Assembly (NCBI GenBank): GCA_031263585.1
Contig: JAISFN010000180.1
Coordinates: 16,431 to 80,430, forward strand
DNA: 64,000 nucleotides
Direction: 5' to 3'
Source: Prevotellaceae bacterium
GTDB lineage: Bacteria > Bacteroidota > Bacteroidia > Bacteroidales > UBA932
This document shows, piece after piece, positions 25,797 to 34,797 of this stretch. The position numbers and the translations under genes were made by a program. Numbering within the stretch: the first letter of the stretch is position 1; every line of letters begins with the position of its first letter. The notes below the pieces were generated by a model. It did no database searches and was not told where the DNA came from. It saw only the letters and a program-made list of their open reading frames with translations.

Positions 25797-26437
25797 GATT
25801 CTATATGTAATGTTATGAATAATCTTAAAAATAAATAAAGAAGAGGTTACATACATGTAAGCTCCTACTTATCAATTACAATGCTTTATCAACAAACGAG
25901 AACTAATTCCAGCAATCTAGAGCTATTTCGAGCTTCATAATAAAAAATGTCCAATTCTCCAACCATATCGCAGGGAATATCTTCATATTCAAGATAAAGA
26001 CAAGCTCCTTCCATTCAACCTGATGTTGTGCAATTGTCTTGTGCTTCCACTATACTTCCAAAACTAAATATGCATGTCATATCCAGTATAACTAACGATT
26101 TGATTATTTTTTTCTCATAAGTACGTTCTCTAAATTATTTTATATTATTCATTATTTGTAAGTGTCTTGTTTATAGATATTTTATAGTTATAATAGTATA
26201 AACTAATTTTGCAGATGTACTTAAGATAATAATTTAAATGATTATAGATGGTGATTATACAAATGTATAATTATTCCGTTTGAAACGGACAAATTTTTCC
26301 ACAGAAAATTTCTTGTTGTTTAACACGGGTTTGATAATTTATAAAATTATTTACTTATTTTGTAATTTATATGCTCTTGGGTGCAAGGGCGGAAGAATAA
26401 GCAAGGTTCGATATAATGCTTGCTAAATTATTGAAAA
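25797..26437 (+). other. Gap between GLPGLI and RsmI-like genes
   Basis: About 640 bases, AT-rich, no gene seen. A possible plus-strand -7 box TAATTTTG lies near 26205-26212, 225 bases before the next gene. Confidence 0.35.
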
Positions 26438-27148
26438 ATGACTGGGAATCTTTATCTTATACCTGTTGATTTGGGCAATGATTCGATTGATGAAGTCATT
26501 CCTCAAAAAGTGCTGGAGCTTACACGCAAACTGGATTACTTTATTGTAGAGGACATACGGACTGCCCGACGTTATTTAAGTAAAATTAAAACCGGACATT
26601 GTATTGATGATATCCGGTTTTCGATACTAAATGAGCATTCTAAATCCGAAGATATTGCAAGCCTGTTAAAGTCTGTTGTTGAGGGACATGATGTGGGTGT
26701 GATGTCGGAAGCCGGTTTGCCGGGGCTGGCTGACCCGGGAGCCGATGTTGTGCGCATTGCTCACGAAAAAGGTATCCGCGTTATTCCTTTGGTTGGACCA
26801 TCGTCAATATTTATGGCGTTAATTGCCTCGGGGATGAACGGGCAAAATTTTGCTTTTGTCGGTTATTTACCAGTGAAACCCAAAGAGCGGGAACAACGAA
26901 TATGGATGCTTGAAAGCCGCTCACTGAACGAGCGGCAAAGCCAGTTGTTTATTGAGGCGCCTTACCGTAATAATCAGTTATTAACGTCGTTACTATCTGT
27001 TTGCCGTAAAAATACGCGTTTGTGTATTGCCTACAATATTAGCCATGAAGACGAATTTATTGTAACGAAAACCATTGGAGCCTGGAAAAAGCAAACTCCC
27101 GACCTGCATAAGAAACCCTGCCTATTTATTTTGAATGCCGGATGTTAG
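26438..27148 (+). CDS. RsmI-like SAM-dependent methyltransferase (tetrapyrrole methylase fold)
   Basis: 236-residue member of the tetrapyrrole (corrin/porphyrin) methylase superfamily, in the short Bacteroidetes group related to RsmI, which 2'-O-methylates C1402 of 16S rRNA. It has 'YLIPVDLGNDSIDEVIPQKV' in place of the usual YLVATPIGNL, then 'YFIVEDIRTARRYLSKI', 'VGVMSEAGLPGLADPGADVV' and 'VIPLVGPSSIFMALIASGMN', all family hallmarks. True RsmI proteins have about 280 residues with a C-terminal HTH, missing here. The target may therefore be RNA or something else. It is monocistronic. Confidence 0.85.
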   Translation: MTGNLYLIPVDLGNDSIDEVIPQKVLELTRKLDYFIVEDIRTARRYLSKIKTGHCIDDIRFSILNEHSKSEDIASLLKSVVEGHDVGVMSEAGLPGLADPGADVVRIAHEKGIRVIPLVGPSSIFMALIASGMNGQNFAFVGYLPVKPKEREQRIWMLESRSLNERQSQLFIEAPYRNNQLLTSLLSVCRKNTRLCIAYNISHEDEFIVTKTIGAWKKQTPDLHKKPCLFILNAGC

Positions 27149-27559
27149 AATCCATATAAATGGTATCGGTTAATATATTTTGAGGTAAAGTAGTGTCCAC
27201 AAAATATAACGAGTTCCGAACCCTGTCAACATAAATATTGTCGAAAGTATAAACTTGGTACGTATAAGTCAAATATTCAATGCAATAAGGTCTCTTCCCA
27301 AAAGGGGGGCCTGTTACTAGACTGACAATGGCTCCGTATTTTTTCATTTTGTAATGAAATGCTTCTACTTTTACTTTTTTTTACTTTAAAATATTTTTCA
27401 ATTCACTCCCATTTGCTTAAATATCTTAAACCGTATATTGTAAGCCCAGAACCAGTTACCCAATGTAGCGGTTATGATGAATGTTACCAGAATATACCTC
27501 TTTGGGAAAAGATTCAAGGCATATACATATCATTAGCAAGTGTTCTACAATGAAATATA
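27149..27559 (+). other. Gap downstream of the RsmI-like gene
   Basis: About 410 bases before the dead transposase. Small frames on both strands (27126-27347 minus, 27359-27553 plus) show no recognisable family, and no gene is called. Confidence 0.35.
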
Positions 27560-28360
27560 AAACTTAAGCAGCACCCTCTTTAAGCGTTTAACTGGAGTTC
27601 AATGGGAATTATTTGAACAAATACTTAAGTCTGGAAAGAATTCAAAGGCCAATCAAGAAAACATCCTACTCGAGGCGCCCCTGTCAAGTTAAGCAATGCA
27701 GATAAGCCCTTACTCTTACTGATGTATTATCAAAAATACCGTAGCCAATTCCATATCGAGGTTACTTAGGGCATTTCGGAAAGCGGTGTTTTCGGAATAA
27801 TCAAAGAGACAGCAATCATACTAATAAAATATTCCCGCTTTCACTTACGGGGTAAAAAGAGAAAATCAATTTGATACAATACTGGTTGATGTTGCGGAGA
27901 GAGCAGTTGAACGTTCTAAAAAAACAGAGGCTGAATTATTCTGGAAAGAAAAGGCGTCACACACGAAAAACTCGGATTATTACAGATGATGCAAGTAGAA
28001 AGATACTTTGTAGTTGTTTTGACAAAGGCCGCAGGCAAAGATTTTAAGTTATTAAAAAACAGCAGGGTTTATCTGAAAGAAGGTTCAAAATGCTTGGTAG
28101 ATACAGGTTATCTGAGAATACAAAAGATTCATCATAACAGTGAACATCCTAAGAATAAAAGCAAAAAAGAAACCTCAGGCAAAAGGGGACAAAAAGTATA
28201 ACCAAAGAATATCAGCTATCAGGATAATCAATGAAAATATAATCGGAGAAGAGAATATATTCAGGATTATTGCTGAGAAATATCGAAATAGAAGAAGCCG
28301 TTTTGAACTCAGGTTCAATTTAATTGCGGCTATTTATAACATTAAGCTAAACCACATATG
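27560..28360 (+). pseudogene. IS5-family (DDE_Tnp_4-type) transposase remnant
   Basis: Heavily decayed transposase, readable in pieces on the plus strand: 'LTGVQWELFEQILKSGKNSK' at the start, 'FDTILVDVAERAVERSKKTE' (first Asp of the DDE), 'ILLEAP', then 'TKAAGKDFKLLKNSRVYLKE' and 'CLVDTGYLRIQKIHHNSEHP' (second Asp), 'KKKPQAKGDKKYNQRISAIR' and 'IINENIIGEENIFRIIAEKY' (Glu region), 'RNRRSRFELRFNLIAAIYNI'. Many stops and frame changes separate them. The order fits IS5-group transposases of the DDE_Tnp_4 type. No terminal repeats were identified. Confidence 0.75.
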
Positions 28361-28594
28361 ATTTCCCGATGAGCTCTAATGTATTTTACAGATTTAATAG
28401 CTTGATTAAAAAGAAAAACAGGTTCCCCGAAATAAGAAAACCTGCTTTATCCAATTTTATTATGTAGTTTACAATAAATAATTCTACAAGTACCTTTATT
28501 ATAATGCTTATTATCAAAATATTCAATGTGCAATTATCAACCAGCTTTGTGAGTTCGCCGAAGGCAATTAGCAATTATTTATATAGTTATTTCG

Positions 28595-29905
28595 TTAGTC
28601 CATACTTTCATCTAAAAAGTCTACCGGAGTTTCGCCGATAATTGTACGGAGCGTGTTTTTCATTTTTATCGACTGTATGAACAAATCATGCTCAGGAACG
28701 GTATTTTCGTCATGCATCGGGCTTTTAAAGAAGAATGACAACCAGCTTTGAATACCCGAAAATCCGCAACGTTGCGCCAAATCGATAAACAATACCAAAT
28801 CTAAACAAAGCGGAGCCGCCAAAATCGAATCGCGGCAAAGAAAATCCACTTTCATTTGCATTGAATATCCCATCCAGCCGAATATATCGATATTATCCCA
28901 ACCTTCCTTATTGTCCTTACGCGGAGGATAGTAGTTGATACGCACTTTATGGTACACATCGCCGTAAAGTTCGGGGTACAATTTGGGCTGGAGGATTGTA
29001 TTGATAACCGACAATTTACTTTCCTCTTTTGTTTTAAATGAACCCGGGTCGTCCAATACTTCACCGTCACGGTTGCCGAGAATATTGGTCGAGAACCAAC
29101 CGCTTAAGCCTAACATGCGAGTTTTAAACATCGGAGCCAATACCGTTTTTAACATGGTTTGTCCTGTTTTAAAATCTTTTCCGCAAATCGGCACATTATT
29201 CTTTTTACATAAATCCCAAATAGCAGGCATATCAACCGTTAAGTTGGGGGCGCCGTTAATGTAAGGTACACCTTCGCTTATAGCGGCATATGCATATAAC
29301 ATACTGGGGGCAACATCGGGATGGTTGTTTTTCATAGCTTGTTCAAGCTTATTCAAATGTTTATGGATATCACCCATTTCGATGAAAATTTCGGTACTTC
29401 CGCACCAAATTACTACTAAACGATCGCAATTATTTTCTTTTTTAAAATGGCGAATATCTTCGCGCAACTGCATCATTAAATCCCACTTGCTCTCACCGGT
29501 TTTTATCCAGCTACCGTTCAGGCGTTTCACGTAGTTTTGGTCAAAAACCGCCTTCATTGGGCGCAATTGTTCCAACTCCGTTTTAATTCCCTCCAAATCG
29601 CTTGAGCTTAAAACTTCAGCAATTTGGCATGAAGTATACGCACTTTCATCACGAATATCCCAACCTCCAAAAATAATGTCATTTAAATCAACTATAGGGA
29701 CTACATCTTTAATTTTTGGAAAACGATTTTCATTTCTCTTGCCCAAACGTATCGTAGCCATTTGAGAAATCGACCCGATGGGCTTTGCCAAGCCTTTACG
29801 GACAGCATAAGTACCTGCAATAAATGTGGTAGCTACTGCTCCATTTGCACCTACAACCAATACACCCAGCTTACCCTCGGGTTTACGGACTTTCGATTCT
29901 TCCAT
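28595..29905 (-). CDS. ino1: Inositol-3-phosphate synthase
   Basis: Converts glucose 6-phosphate to 1L-myo-inositol 3-phosphate using NAD+, the first step of inositol-lipid synthesis. 436 residues, the bacterial/archaeal length. The Rossmann start is 'KLGVLVVGANGAVATTFIAG'. Family blocks 'YINGAPNLTVDMPAIWDLCK', 'ICGKDFKTGQTMLKTVLAPM', 'SGWFSTNILGNRDGEVLDDP' and 'MGYSMQMKVDFLCRDSILAA' carry the catalytic lysines and Asp/Asn residues. It is the last gene of a minus-strand cluster with lipid-headgroup genes, 124 bases after the HAD phosphatase, so it could have its own promoter. Confidence 0.96.
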   Translation of the reverse strand: MEESKVRKPEGKLGVLVVGANGAVATTFIAGTYAVRKGLAKPIGSISQMATIRLGKRNENRFPKIKDVVPIVDLNDIIFGGWDIRDESAYTSCQIAEVLSSSDLEGIKTELEQLRPMKAVFDQNYVKRLNGSWIKTGESKWDLMMQLREDIRHFKKENNCDRLVVIWCGSTEIFIEMGDIHKHLNKLEQAMKNNHPDVAPSMLYAYAAISEGVPYINGAPNLTVDMPAIWDLCKKNNVPICGKDFKTGQTMLKTVLAPMFKTRMLGLSGWFSTNILGNRDGEVLDDPGSFKTKEESKLSVINTILQPKLYPELYGDVYHKVRINYYPPRKDNKEGWDNIDIFGWMGYSMQMKVDFLCRDSILAAPLCLDLVLFIDLAQRCGFSGIQSWLSFFFKSPMHDENTVPEHDLFIQSIKMKNTLRTIIGETPVDFLDESMD

Positions 29906-30029
29906 AGTTTTCTTATTTAAGTTAATATAAAGTTATATTCAGATATATATAATTATGAATATGAACATATAAAAATGACATCAATTTCAACCGGATAAAA
30001 TATTTCCATTTTGAAATCTATGTTCTTTA

Positions 30030-30749
30030 TCAGCTTAAAATATTTGTTAGAGATGTAAAGTTAGTAATTATTTCATCAGCTTGTGATATATCTTCTAATT
30101 TTTCCCATCCGCTCACATCCAGCCAAATAGTTTGGCAACCGGCCTGTTTCCCCGATATTATATCTTTAGTATACGAATCGCCTATTACAGCAACCTCATC
30201 AGGTTCAACGCCTAATGCGTTCACGCCTAAAGTCCAAATTGCGGGGTCGGGTTTACGTACCCCTACAACTGCCGATTCTATAATCTCTTTAAAATAATGT
30301 TGAATTCCAAAATTTTTTAATACAGTGTTTATATTTCCGTAAAAATTTGAAACAAGTACGACAGGGTAATTATTCGATAATAATTCAAGAGTAACTTTTG
30401 CTTGTTCAATAGTTTCACGGGTTTGTTCGTAACAAGCACGGGCTATTTTTCTGGAATAATTTTCGTTTCTTGCATTTTCGTCTAACTGCTTGTGTTCTAT
30501 GAGATAATTTATTTGCAGTTGTAATTTAATCAGTAATACATTATAAAAACTATGTTTGGGCTTAATGAGCGGATACAATGCCAATGAGCGTTCGCCGTGA
30601 ACATAAGCCTCTTTAAAAGCCTCGTGGGTTACCGGTATATGCAATTGCCGATAATATTGCCACAAAACTACTGCCCAATGCACACCATTTGTATCAATAG
30701 TTCCACCATAATCAAACAATAAGCCTTTTATATTATTTTTTTTCAACAT
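30030..30749 (-). CDS. HAD-family phosphatase of the inositol-lipid cluster
   Basis: 239-residue haloacid-dehalogenase-fold hydrolase. Motif I is 'LLFDYGGTIDTNG': DYGGT where most have DxDGT, so the first Asp is present and the second is Gly, as in some HAD subgroups. Motif II 'VVLVSNFYG' and motif III/IV 'VGVRKPDPAIW' and 'VAVIGDSYTKDIISGKQAG' are intact. The start overlaps the flippase-like gene end by 17 bases. From context it probably removes the phosphate from phosphatidylinositol phosphate, or from inositol phosphate, as a HAD-type enzyme does in characterised Bacteroides inositol-lipid loci; this is inference. Confidence 0.82.
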   Translation of the reverse strand: MLKKNNIKGLLFDYGGTIDTNGVHWAVVLWQYYRQLHIPVTHEAFKEAYVHGERSLALYPLIKPKHSFYNVLLIKLQLQINYLIEHKQLDENARNENYSRKIARACYEQTRETIEQAKVTLELLSNNYPVVLVSNFYGNINTVLKNFGIQHYFKEIIESAVVGVRKPDPAIWTLGVNALGVEPDEVAVIGDSYTKDIISGKQAGCQTIWLDVSGWEKLEDISQADEIITNFTSLTNILS

Positions 30750-31833
30750 TTTCCCCTTTCAATATGTCTATTCCATCTTCAGGCACCTCTTCAAGCTCCT
30801 CTTCCGCAGATATTTTCGAACCGCCTATACGCATCAGCAATAAACCTATCAATATCCAGAAAAACTCTCTGATCCGTGTTACGATACTCACAATCATTGC
30901 CGGAGCCGATGGTAATCCCACGGCTTCGAATGCCAGCAAAAAACCGCCCTCGCGCGATCCTAACTGCATGGGGGTAAAAAACATGAGGTTGGCAAATAAC
31001 GAATAGCCTGCATTTATAATAATTGCATCTAAAAAATTCATGTGTAAAGTAGGGAATAAATCGGATACCGCCAAAGCGATTATATATATTTCGACACAAC
31101 CCAGTATGCGGGTTACAAACTCCATTGAAACCGATAAATAAAACGAAGAGCGTCGTTGCGAATGTAAATGAGCTATTTGATTATCGATTGCTTTTAAACT
31201 ATCCTGTTTATTTTCGTTGATATTCCGTACCAACTTCTTTATCAAGGGAATTTTTCCCAAAAGTCTGAAGGTTTTTACAAGCAAGCCGTATTTATAACCT
31301 TTTAAAAAGTAAATGTTTACAAAAATAAGTAAAGCCAATAAACCCACAAGGCATAACGACCAAACAAGCGTCAGTCGTAAATAAATTAAGGCCAATAATA
31401 TGGAGAACATCCAAAAAATGAAGTGAGTATATATATGCATCATACTAAATAGTATAACGCTTGATGTTGCTTTGTGCGTTCCCAAATAGGGTTTCATTTC
31501 GAGGATTCGATACGGCTCACCGCCCAAAGCAACTACCGGAGTGATGTAATTAATTGAAAATCCGCTGATAGTTACACGATAAACCTGCCAAAACGGTACT
31601 TTGTTGTTTTTCTTTTCACCATCGCGAATGATGATATACCACGACAATGTATTAAACACGTAAATTATAGCCCATAAAACAATTATGGCTAAAAAGCCCC
31701 AGCCCGTTTTTAATATTCCCTCTATAATTTCCTTCATGCCTACTTTATATACCATTATCCCCAGAGCTAAAAGCCCTACAAATAAAAAAAGCAGGCGGTA
31801 AATTTTATTTTTCTTCACGTTGTCCGGTTTCAA
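30733..31833 (-). CDS. Flippase-like membrane protein (LPG_synthase_TM family)
   Basis: 366-residue integral membrane protein of the lysylphosphatidylglycerol-synthase transmembrane family (COG0392), with about eight helices ('LLFLFVGLLALGIMVYKVGM', 'GFLAIIVLWAIIYVFNTLSW' and others). It has the family pattern 'ISGFSINYITPVVALGGEPY' and 'NLMFFTPMQLGSREGGFLLA'. In MprF the equivalent domain flips lipids; no aminoacyl-transferase domain is present here. The overlap with the upstream CDP-alcohol phosphatidyltransferase gene (29 bases) and downstream HAD gene suggests it moves the inositol lipid or a precursor across the membrane. The substrate is inferred only from context. Confidence 0.88.
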   Translation of the reverse strand: MKPDNVKKNKIYRLLFLFVGLLALGIMVYKVGMKEIIEGILKTGWGFLAIIVLWAIIYVFNTLSWYIIIRDGEKKNNKVPFWQVYRVTISGFSINYITPVVALGGEPYRILEMKPYLGTHKATSSVILFSMMHIYTHFIFWMFSILLALIYLRLTLVWSLCLVGLLALLIFVNIYFLKGYKYGLLVKTFRLLGKIPLIKKLVRNINENKQDSLKAIDNQIAHLHSQRRSSFYLSVSMEFVTRILGCVEIYIIALAVSDLFPTLHMNFLDAIIINAGYSLFANLMFFTPMQLGSREGGFLLAFEAVGLPSAPAMIVSIVTRIREFFWILIGLLLMRIGGSKISAEEELEEVPEDGIDILKGENVEKK

Positions 31834-32734
31834 TTTTGTTGTAGAAATAACGGCTGATTTGTTCCTGACAATAAATCATGTAAACAAGTAAGGCGTTCAA
31901 CACGGTTAATTCAAATACAAAATATATCCAAACCTTATTTAAAAACAAGCTGATAAACAATACAATTATACGTGTGTTAAAGGTTAGGATATTGGTATAC
32001 TTCATCAAGGGTTTGTCTTTTTCCCTGAATTCGGTTTTAAGCCACTCGGGTAAATTATCTCCATAAACACTGCGGACTTTTTTTAAAAATTTCTGCAGGT
32101 TTTTTGATAATGCTTCTTGCTGGCGTGTATAATTTCTGTAAAACATTAAAATTATTTTACGCCAAAAGTCCCTTTTCCAGCTTAACTGGTTAAATTCAAT
32201 AGTAAGCGTATCGTAATTATCAACTTCGCTGCCGGTTTTCCCTTTCAAAAACAGCAAATGGATATTACGGTAATAATCGGCCATAGCTGCCTGCTGAATA
32301 TGGCAAACGCTTGCAGCGACGGCCAAAAGCCATATCCACACTCTGAAACCATCGTTCTGTAACCGTAGGCATAATGCACAATAAATTACAATAAACCAGA
32401 TGTTACCACATAAACCGTCGAGTATGCGCCCCAAACGCGTTTTGTTGTTCGTCATGCGGGCAAGCTGACCGTCGGCGCTATCCAACGAATTGGCAATTAC
32501 CATCAACAACATGCCAATGATATTTATTTTCAAATCATTGAAATAAAACAGCACACCACCTGCTACCCCGATAAATATACCGGCAATAGTTACAGGATTA
32601 GGTGTTATGCCTAAACGCATAAATAACAATGACCAAGCATAACCTACCGGGCGGTAGAAGTAAATATCTAACGTTTCCTCGGTATCGACCGATTTCAGCG
32701 TATCTTTAAATGATACTTTTTGTATAGTACCCAT
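31805..32734 (-). CDS. CDP-alcohol phosphatidyltransferase, inositol-lipid type, variant motif
   Basis: 309-residue membrane enzyme of the CDP-alcohol phosphatidyltransferase family, expected to join inositol phosphate to a CDP-activated lipid (or the reverse). The motif 'DSADGQLARMTNNKTRLGRI' then LDGLCGN has Asp85, Asp88, Gly89, Ala92-Arg93, Gly102 and Asp106, but the fourth Asp (expected at 110) is Gly110, followed by Asn111. That Asp is the usual catalytic base. Several hydrophobic helices follow. ATG 32734 ('MGTIQKVSFKDTLKSVDTEE') is preferred over 32764; both overlap the ATP-grasp gene. A long C-terminal part (about 170-250) is soluble and basic. Confidence 0.88.
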   Translation of the reverse strand: MGTIQKVSFKDTLKSVDTEETLDIYFYRPVGYAWSLLFMRLGITPNPVTIAGIFIGVAGGVLFYFNDLKINIIGMLLMVIANSLDSADGQLARMTNNKTRLGRILDGLCGNIWFIVIYCALCLRLQNDGFRVWIWLLAVAASVCHIQQAAMADYYRNIHLLFLKGKTGSEVDNYDTLTIEFNQLSWKRDFWRKIILMFYRNYTRQQEALSKNLQKFLKKVRSVYGDNLPEWLKTEFREKDKPLMKYTNILTFNTRIIVLFISLFLNKVWIYFVFELTVLNALLVYMIYCQEQISRYFYNKIETGQREEK

Positions 32735-33632
32735 TTTTCTTACTATTGTTGATTTCATTAGCAAGTCTTACACTGTGTTCTTCAGCTAATTTATATATTA
32801 TTTCTGTTATATATACGAATGCCTCGTCGCGGCAAGGCGCAAAACTGGGCCAATCGTTCAAATCAATAATATCAATATTACCGTTAGCTCCGATAATAGC
32901 ATCGCCACCATATATGTACACATCTAAAACGGTTGCGGCCTTAGTACTGATTTCTTTTAACCGGTGTTGATCGAAGGGAAAATGTTTAGCTTCTCCGTTT
33001 ATTGCCTCGTGTCCGAACTTGCTATGTTGTATATCAAACGGATAAAACCAATAGAAAAAATCCGTCCCCCGTACACCGTAAAACTTAACCAAATCGCCTA
33101 TTAAATGTTCTGATATAACGGCTTCCTTGATATTCCTCACGGCAAATTCTTTCAATATCATGTTTCCTTCCTCGATACTATGCACAGGCGTAACATCCTC
33201 TTTATGAATTGCATGGAAATCGCCCCGCTTAATCCAGAATATTTTGCCACCCAACGAGTTAAAAGCTTCGGTAGCATCCTCACCGGTATTTACCAAAAAA
33301 CTCCGGGGATACGGTACATTGCTGTTAAGCAACGAGATTGTCATATTAGCTCTGAAACATTTTTCGATACCGTAGCCCGAATTAATTACAAAAGCTCCAT
33401 TATCTTCACATTGCTGCAACTTAGAGACACAACATTTGTCGCGGGCCATACCGTATATAAACTTTTCCTGAATATCTTTTTCACAAAACTCGCTCTCAGT
33501 ATAAATATCTACTGTACAACCTTTATTATAAAGGCGGTGCATGGTGAGTTCAAAAATAGCACTATCATTACCTGTATGATTGGGCGAGAATTTATTTCCT
33601 CTTCGTATTGCTGCAAAATGTATATTACTCAT
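32706..33632 (-). CDS. ATP-grasp-like protein of the inositol-lipid cluster
   Basis: 308-residue soluble protein whose C-terminal half looks like an ATP-grasp domain: 'GGKIFWIKRGDFHAIHKEDV' (nucleotide-binding Lys), 'EAVISEHLIGDLVKFYGVRG', and 'VYIYGGDAIIGANGNIDIID' then LNDWPSF, where Asp and Asn-Asp should bind Mg2+. The N-terminal half ('NSGYGIEKCFRANMTISLLN') fits a pre-ATP-grasp domain. It lies between the nucleotidyltransferase (11-base gap) and the phosphatidyltransferase (overlap). Known ATP-grasp enzymes include ligases and inositol-phosphate kinases of the ITPK type, so a role in ligating or phosphorylating the headgroup is possible, but no function is established here. Confidence 0.75.
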   Translation of the reverse strand: MSNIHFAAIRRGNKFSPNHTGNDSAIFELTMHRLYNKGCTVDIYTESEFCEKDIQEKFIYGMARDKCCVSKLQQCEDNGAFVINSGYGIEKCFRANMTISLLNSNVPYPRSFLVNTGEDATEAFNSLGGKIFWIKRGDFHAIHKEDVTPVHSIEEGNMILKEFAVRNIKEAVISEHLIGDLVKFYGVRGTDFFYWFYPFDIQHSKFGHEAINGEAKHFPFDQHRLKEISTKAATVLDVYIYGGDAIIGANGNIDIIDLNDWPSFAPCRDEAFVYITEIIYKLAEEHSVRLANEINNSKKNGYYTKSII

Positions 33633-33643
33633 TTAACAAACTA

Positions 33644-34348
33644 TTACTTTTTATTTTTTAAAAATAATTCCGCTTTTTTTATATCTTCAATATGGTCTAC
33701 ATCAATTATTTGCGAAAAAGGGAAAGCTTTCAATTTATACCCGTCTTGAATTAATTGACGCTGGAAATTCCGCATGCGACTTTTTCCCTCGTATATAGCC
33801 TGTCTCAAGGTTTTAAATACGGTAGGGTATAAACAATATATTCCACCGGAAATATATTTTATATTTCCGGAATTCATGTCTTCAAAATTCCTTATCATAT
33901 TATCCTCATTACAATCCACATATAACGGTTTTTCGTCATCAATGAACGATGTAACGGCCATTAAACCGTCAATAGCTTTATCTTCAAGGAAACTGCGAAT
34001 ATAACAAGAAAATTCGTTTTCATCAAATATCGTGTCGACTGTTGTTAAGCAAAATTTATCGTTTTCCAAATAAGGCATCAATTCATAAAAACTATGCATT
34101 GAACTCGGGGTCGATTTGATTATCAGGTTAAACGGTACATTTATTTCTGCTTGCCTTAAATACTCTTTAACCTCATTGCCCATATCATTAATGATAACAG
34201 TGATGCTTGAGACCCCGTTTTGTTCAAAAATGCTTATTAGCCGCTTGATAAGCGGAATCCCGTTTAATTTTACAATAGGTTTAGGAGTATCAAACCCTTC
34301 GCTGGCTAACCGAGAACCTTCACCAGCGGCTATAATTGCATAATTCAT
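33644..34348 (-). CDS. Sugar/inositol-phosphate nucleotidyltransferase
   Basis: 234-residue NTP transferase of the GT-A fold. The nucleotide loop 'MNYAIIAAGEGSRLASEGFD' followed by TPKPIVKLNGIPLI matches the GxGxR...PK pattern, and 'KFCLTTVDTIFDE' holds the metal-binding Asp. It is the first gene of the minus-strand cluster, just before the ATP-grasp gene. In a cluster with inositol-3-phosphate synthase and a CDP-alcohol phosphatidyltransferase it may activate inositol phosphate (compare CTP:inositol-1-phosphate cytidylyltransferase of thermophiles) or another phosphorylated polyol. The substrate is inference. The promoter is expected in the gap to its right but no clear -7 box was found. Confidence 0.85.
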   Translation of the reverse strand: MNYAIIAAGEGSRLASEGFDTPKPIVKLNGIPLIKRLISIFEQNGVSSITVIINDMGNEVKEYLRQAEINVPFNLIIKSTPSSMHSFYELMPYLENDKFCLTTVDTIFDENEFSCYIRSFLEDKAIDGLMAVTSFIDDEKPLYVDCNEDNMIRNFEDMNSGNIKYISGGIYCLYPTVFKTLRQAIYEGKSRMRNFQRQLIQDGYKLKAFPFSQIIDVDHIEDIKKAELFLKNKK

Positions 34349-34797
34349 ATAATTTATTCGTTGTAAAGCGTTAACTGTAAAACAATAGATATTCAGAGTA
34401 TAGAATCAAGAATCAGGTAATAAGACTATTTTAATAAAATAAGGTGTTAATACCTTGATTTGCTTATTAAAGTAAACGCATGAGATTATACTTTACACTA
34501 AACTGCCTCACCTATGCCTCACAATGAGGTAAAATTTTGATTTAGCGCGTCATTACTAAGGACAAAGCTCGAAACAACCGAACTATGCGAGCTCGCCACA
34601 GATAATCCAGTATTTTTCATTTTTCGTATCAATAATAATTTAATGTTTGATTATTTTTGCGTTTACCCTGTCTGTTTATGGGTGCATCAGCAAATTAAAA
34701 AGTCGTGTTACTCGGTTCTTGTTACCTGGTACTACTTTAGTATATCTTTAATTTTAATAACTACAAAATAAATAAAATTTTCGACTCTGTATTTTCT
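34349..34797 (+). other. Gap with repeat R2 copy 2
   Basis: 449 bases between the inositol cluster and the DUF5686 gene, largely occupied by the repeat at 34534-34690. A small CCTCACAATGAGG palindrome is visible near 34516-34530. No gene is seen. Confidence 0.4.
34534..34690 (+). repeat. Dispersed intergenic repeat family R2, copy 2
   Basis: Shares with 41012-41180 the blocks TTTGATTTAG, GAACTATGCGAGCTCGC-like core, CAGATAATCCAGTATTTTTC and ATAATTTAAT-TTGATT. The reverse complement of 8761-8895 is the third copy. Confidence 0.8.

Noticed and set aside
32746..33749. Plus-strand frames of up to 189 codons across the inositol cluster
   Set aside because: They are antisense to well-recognised minus-strand genes and have no family signal.
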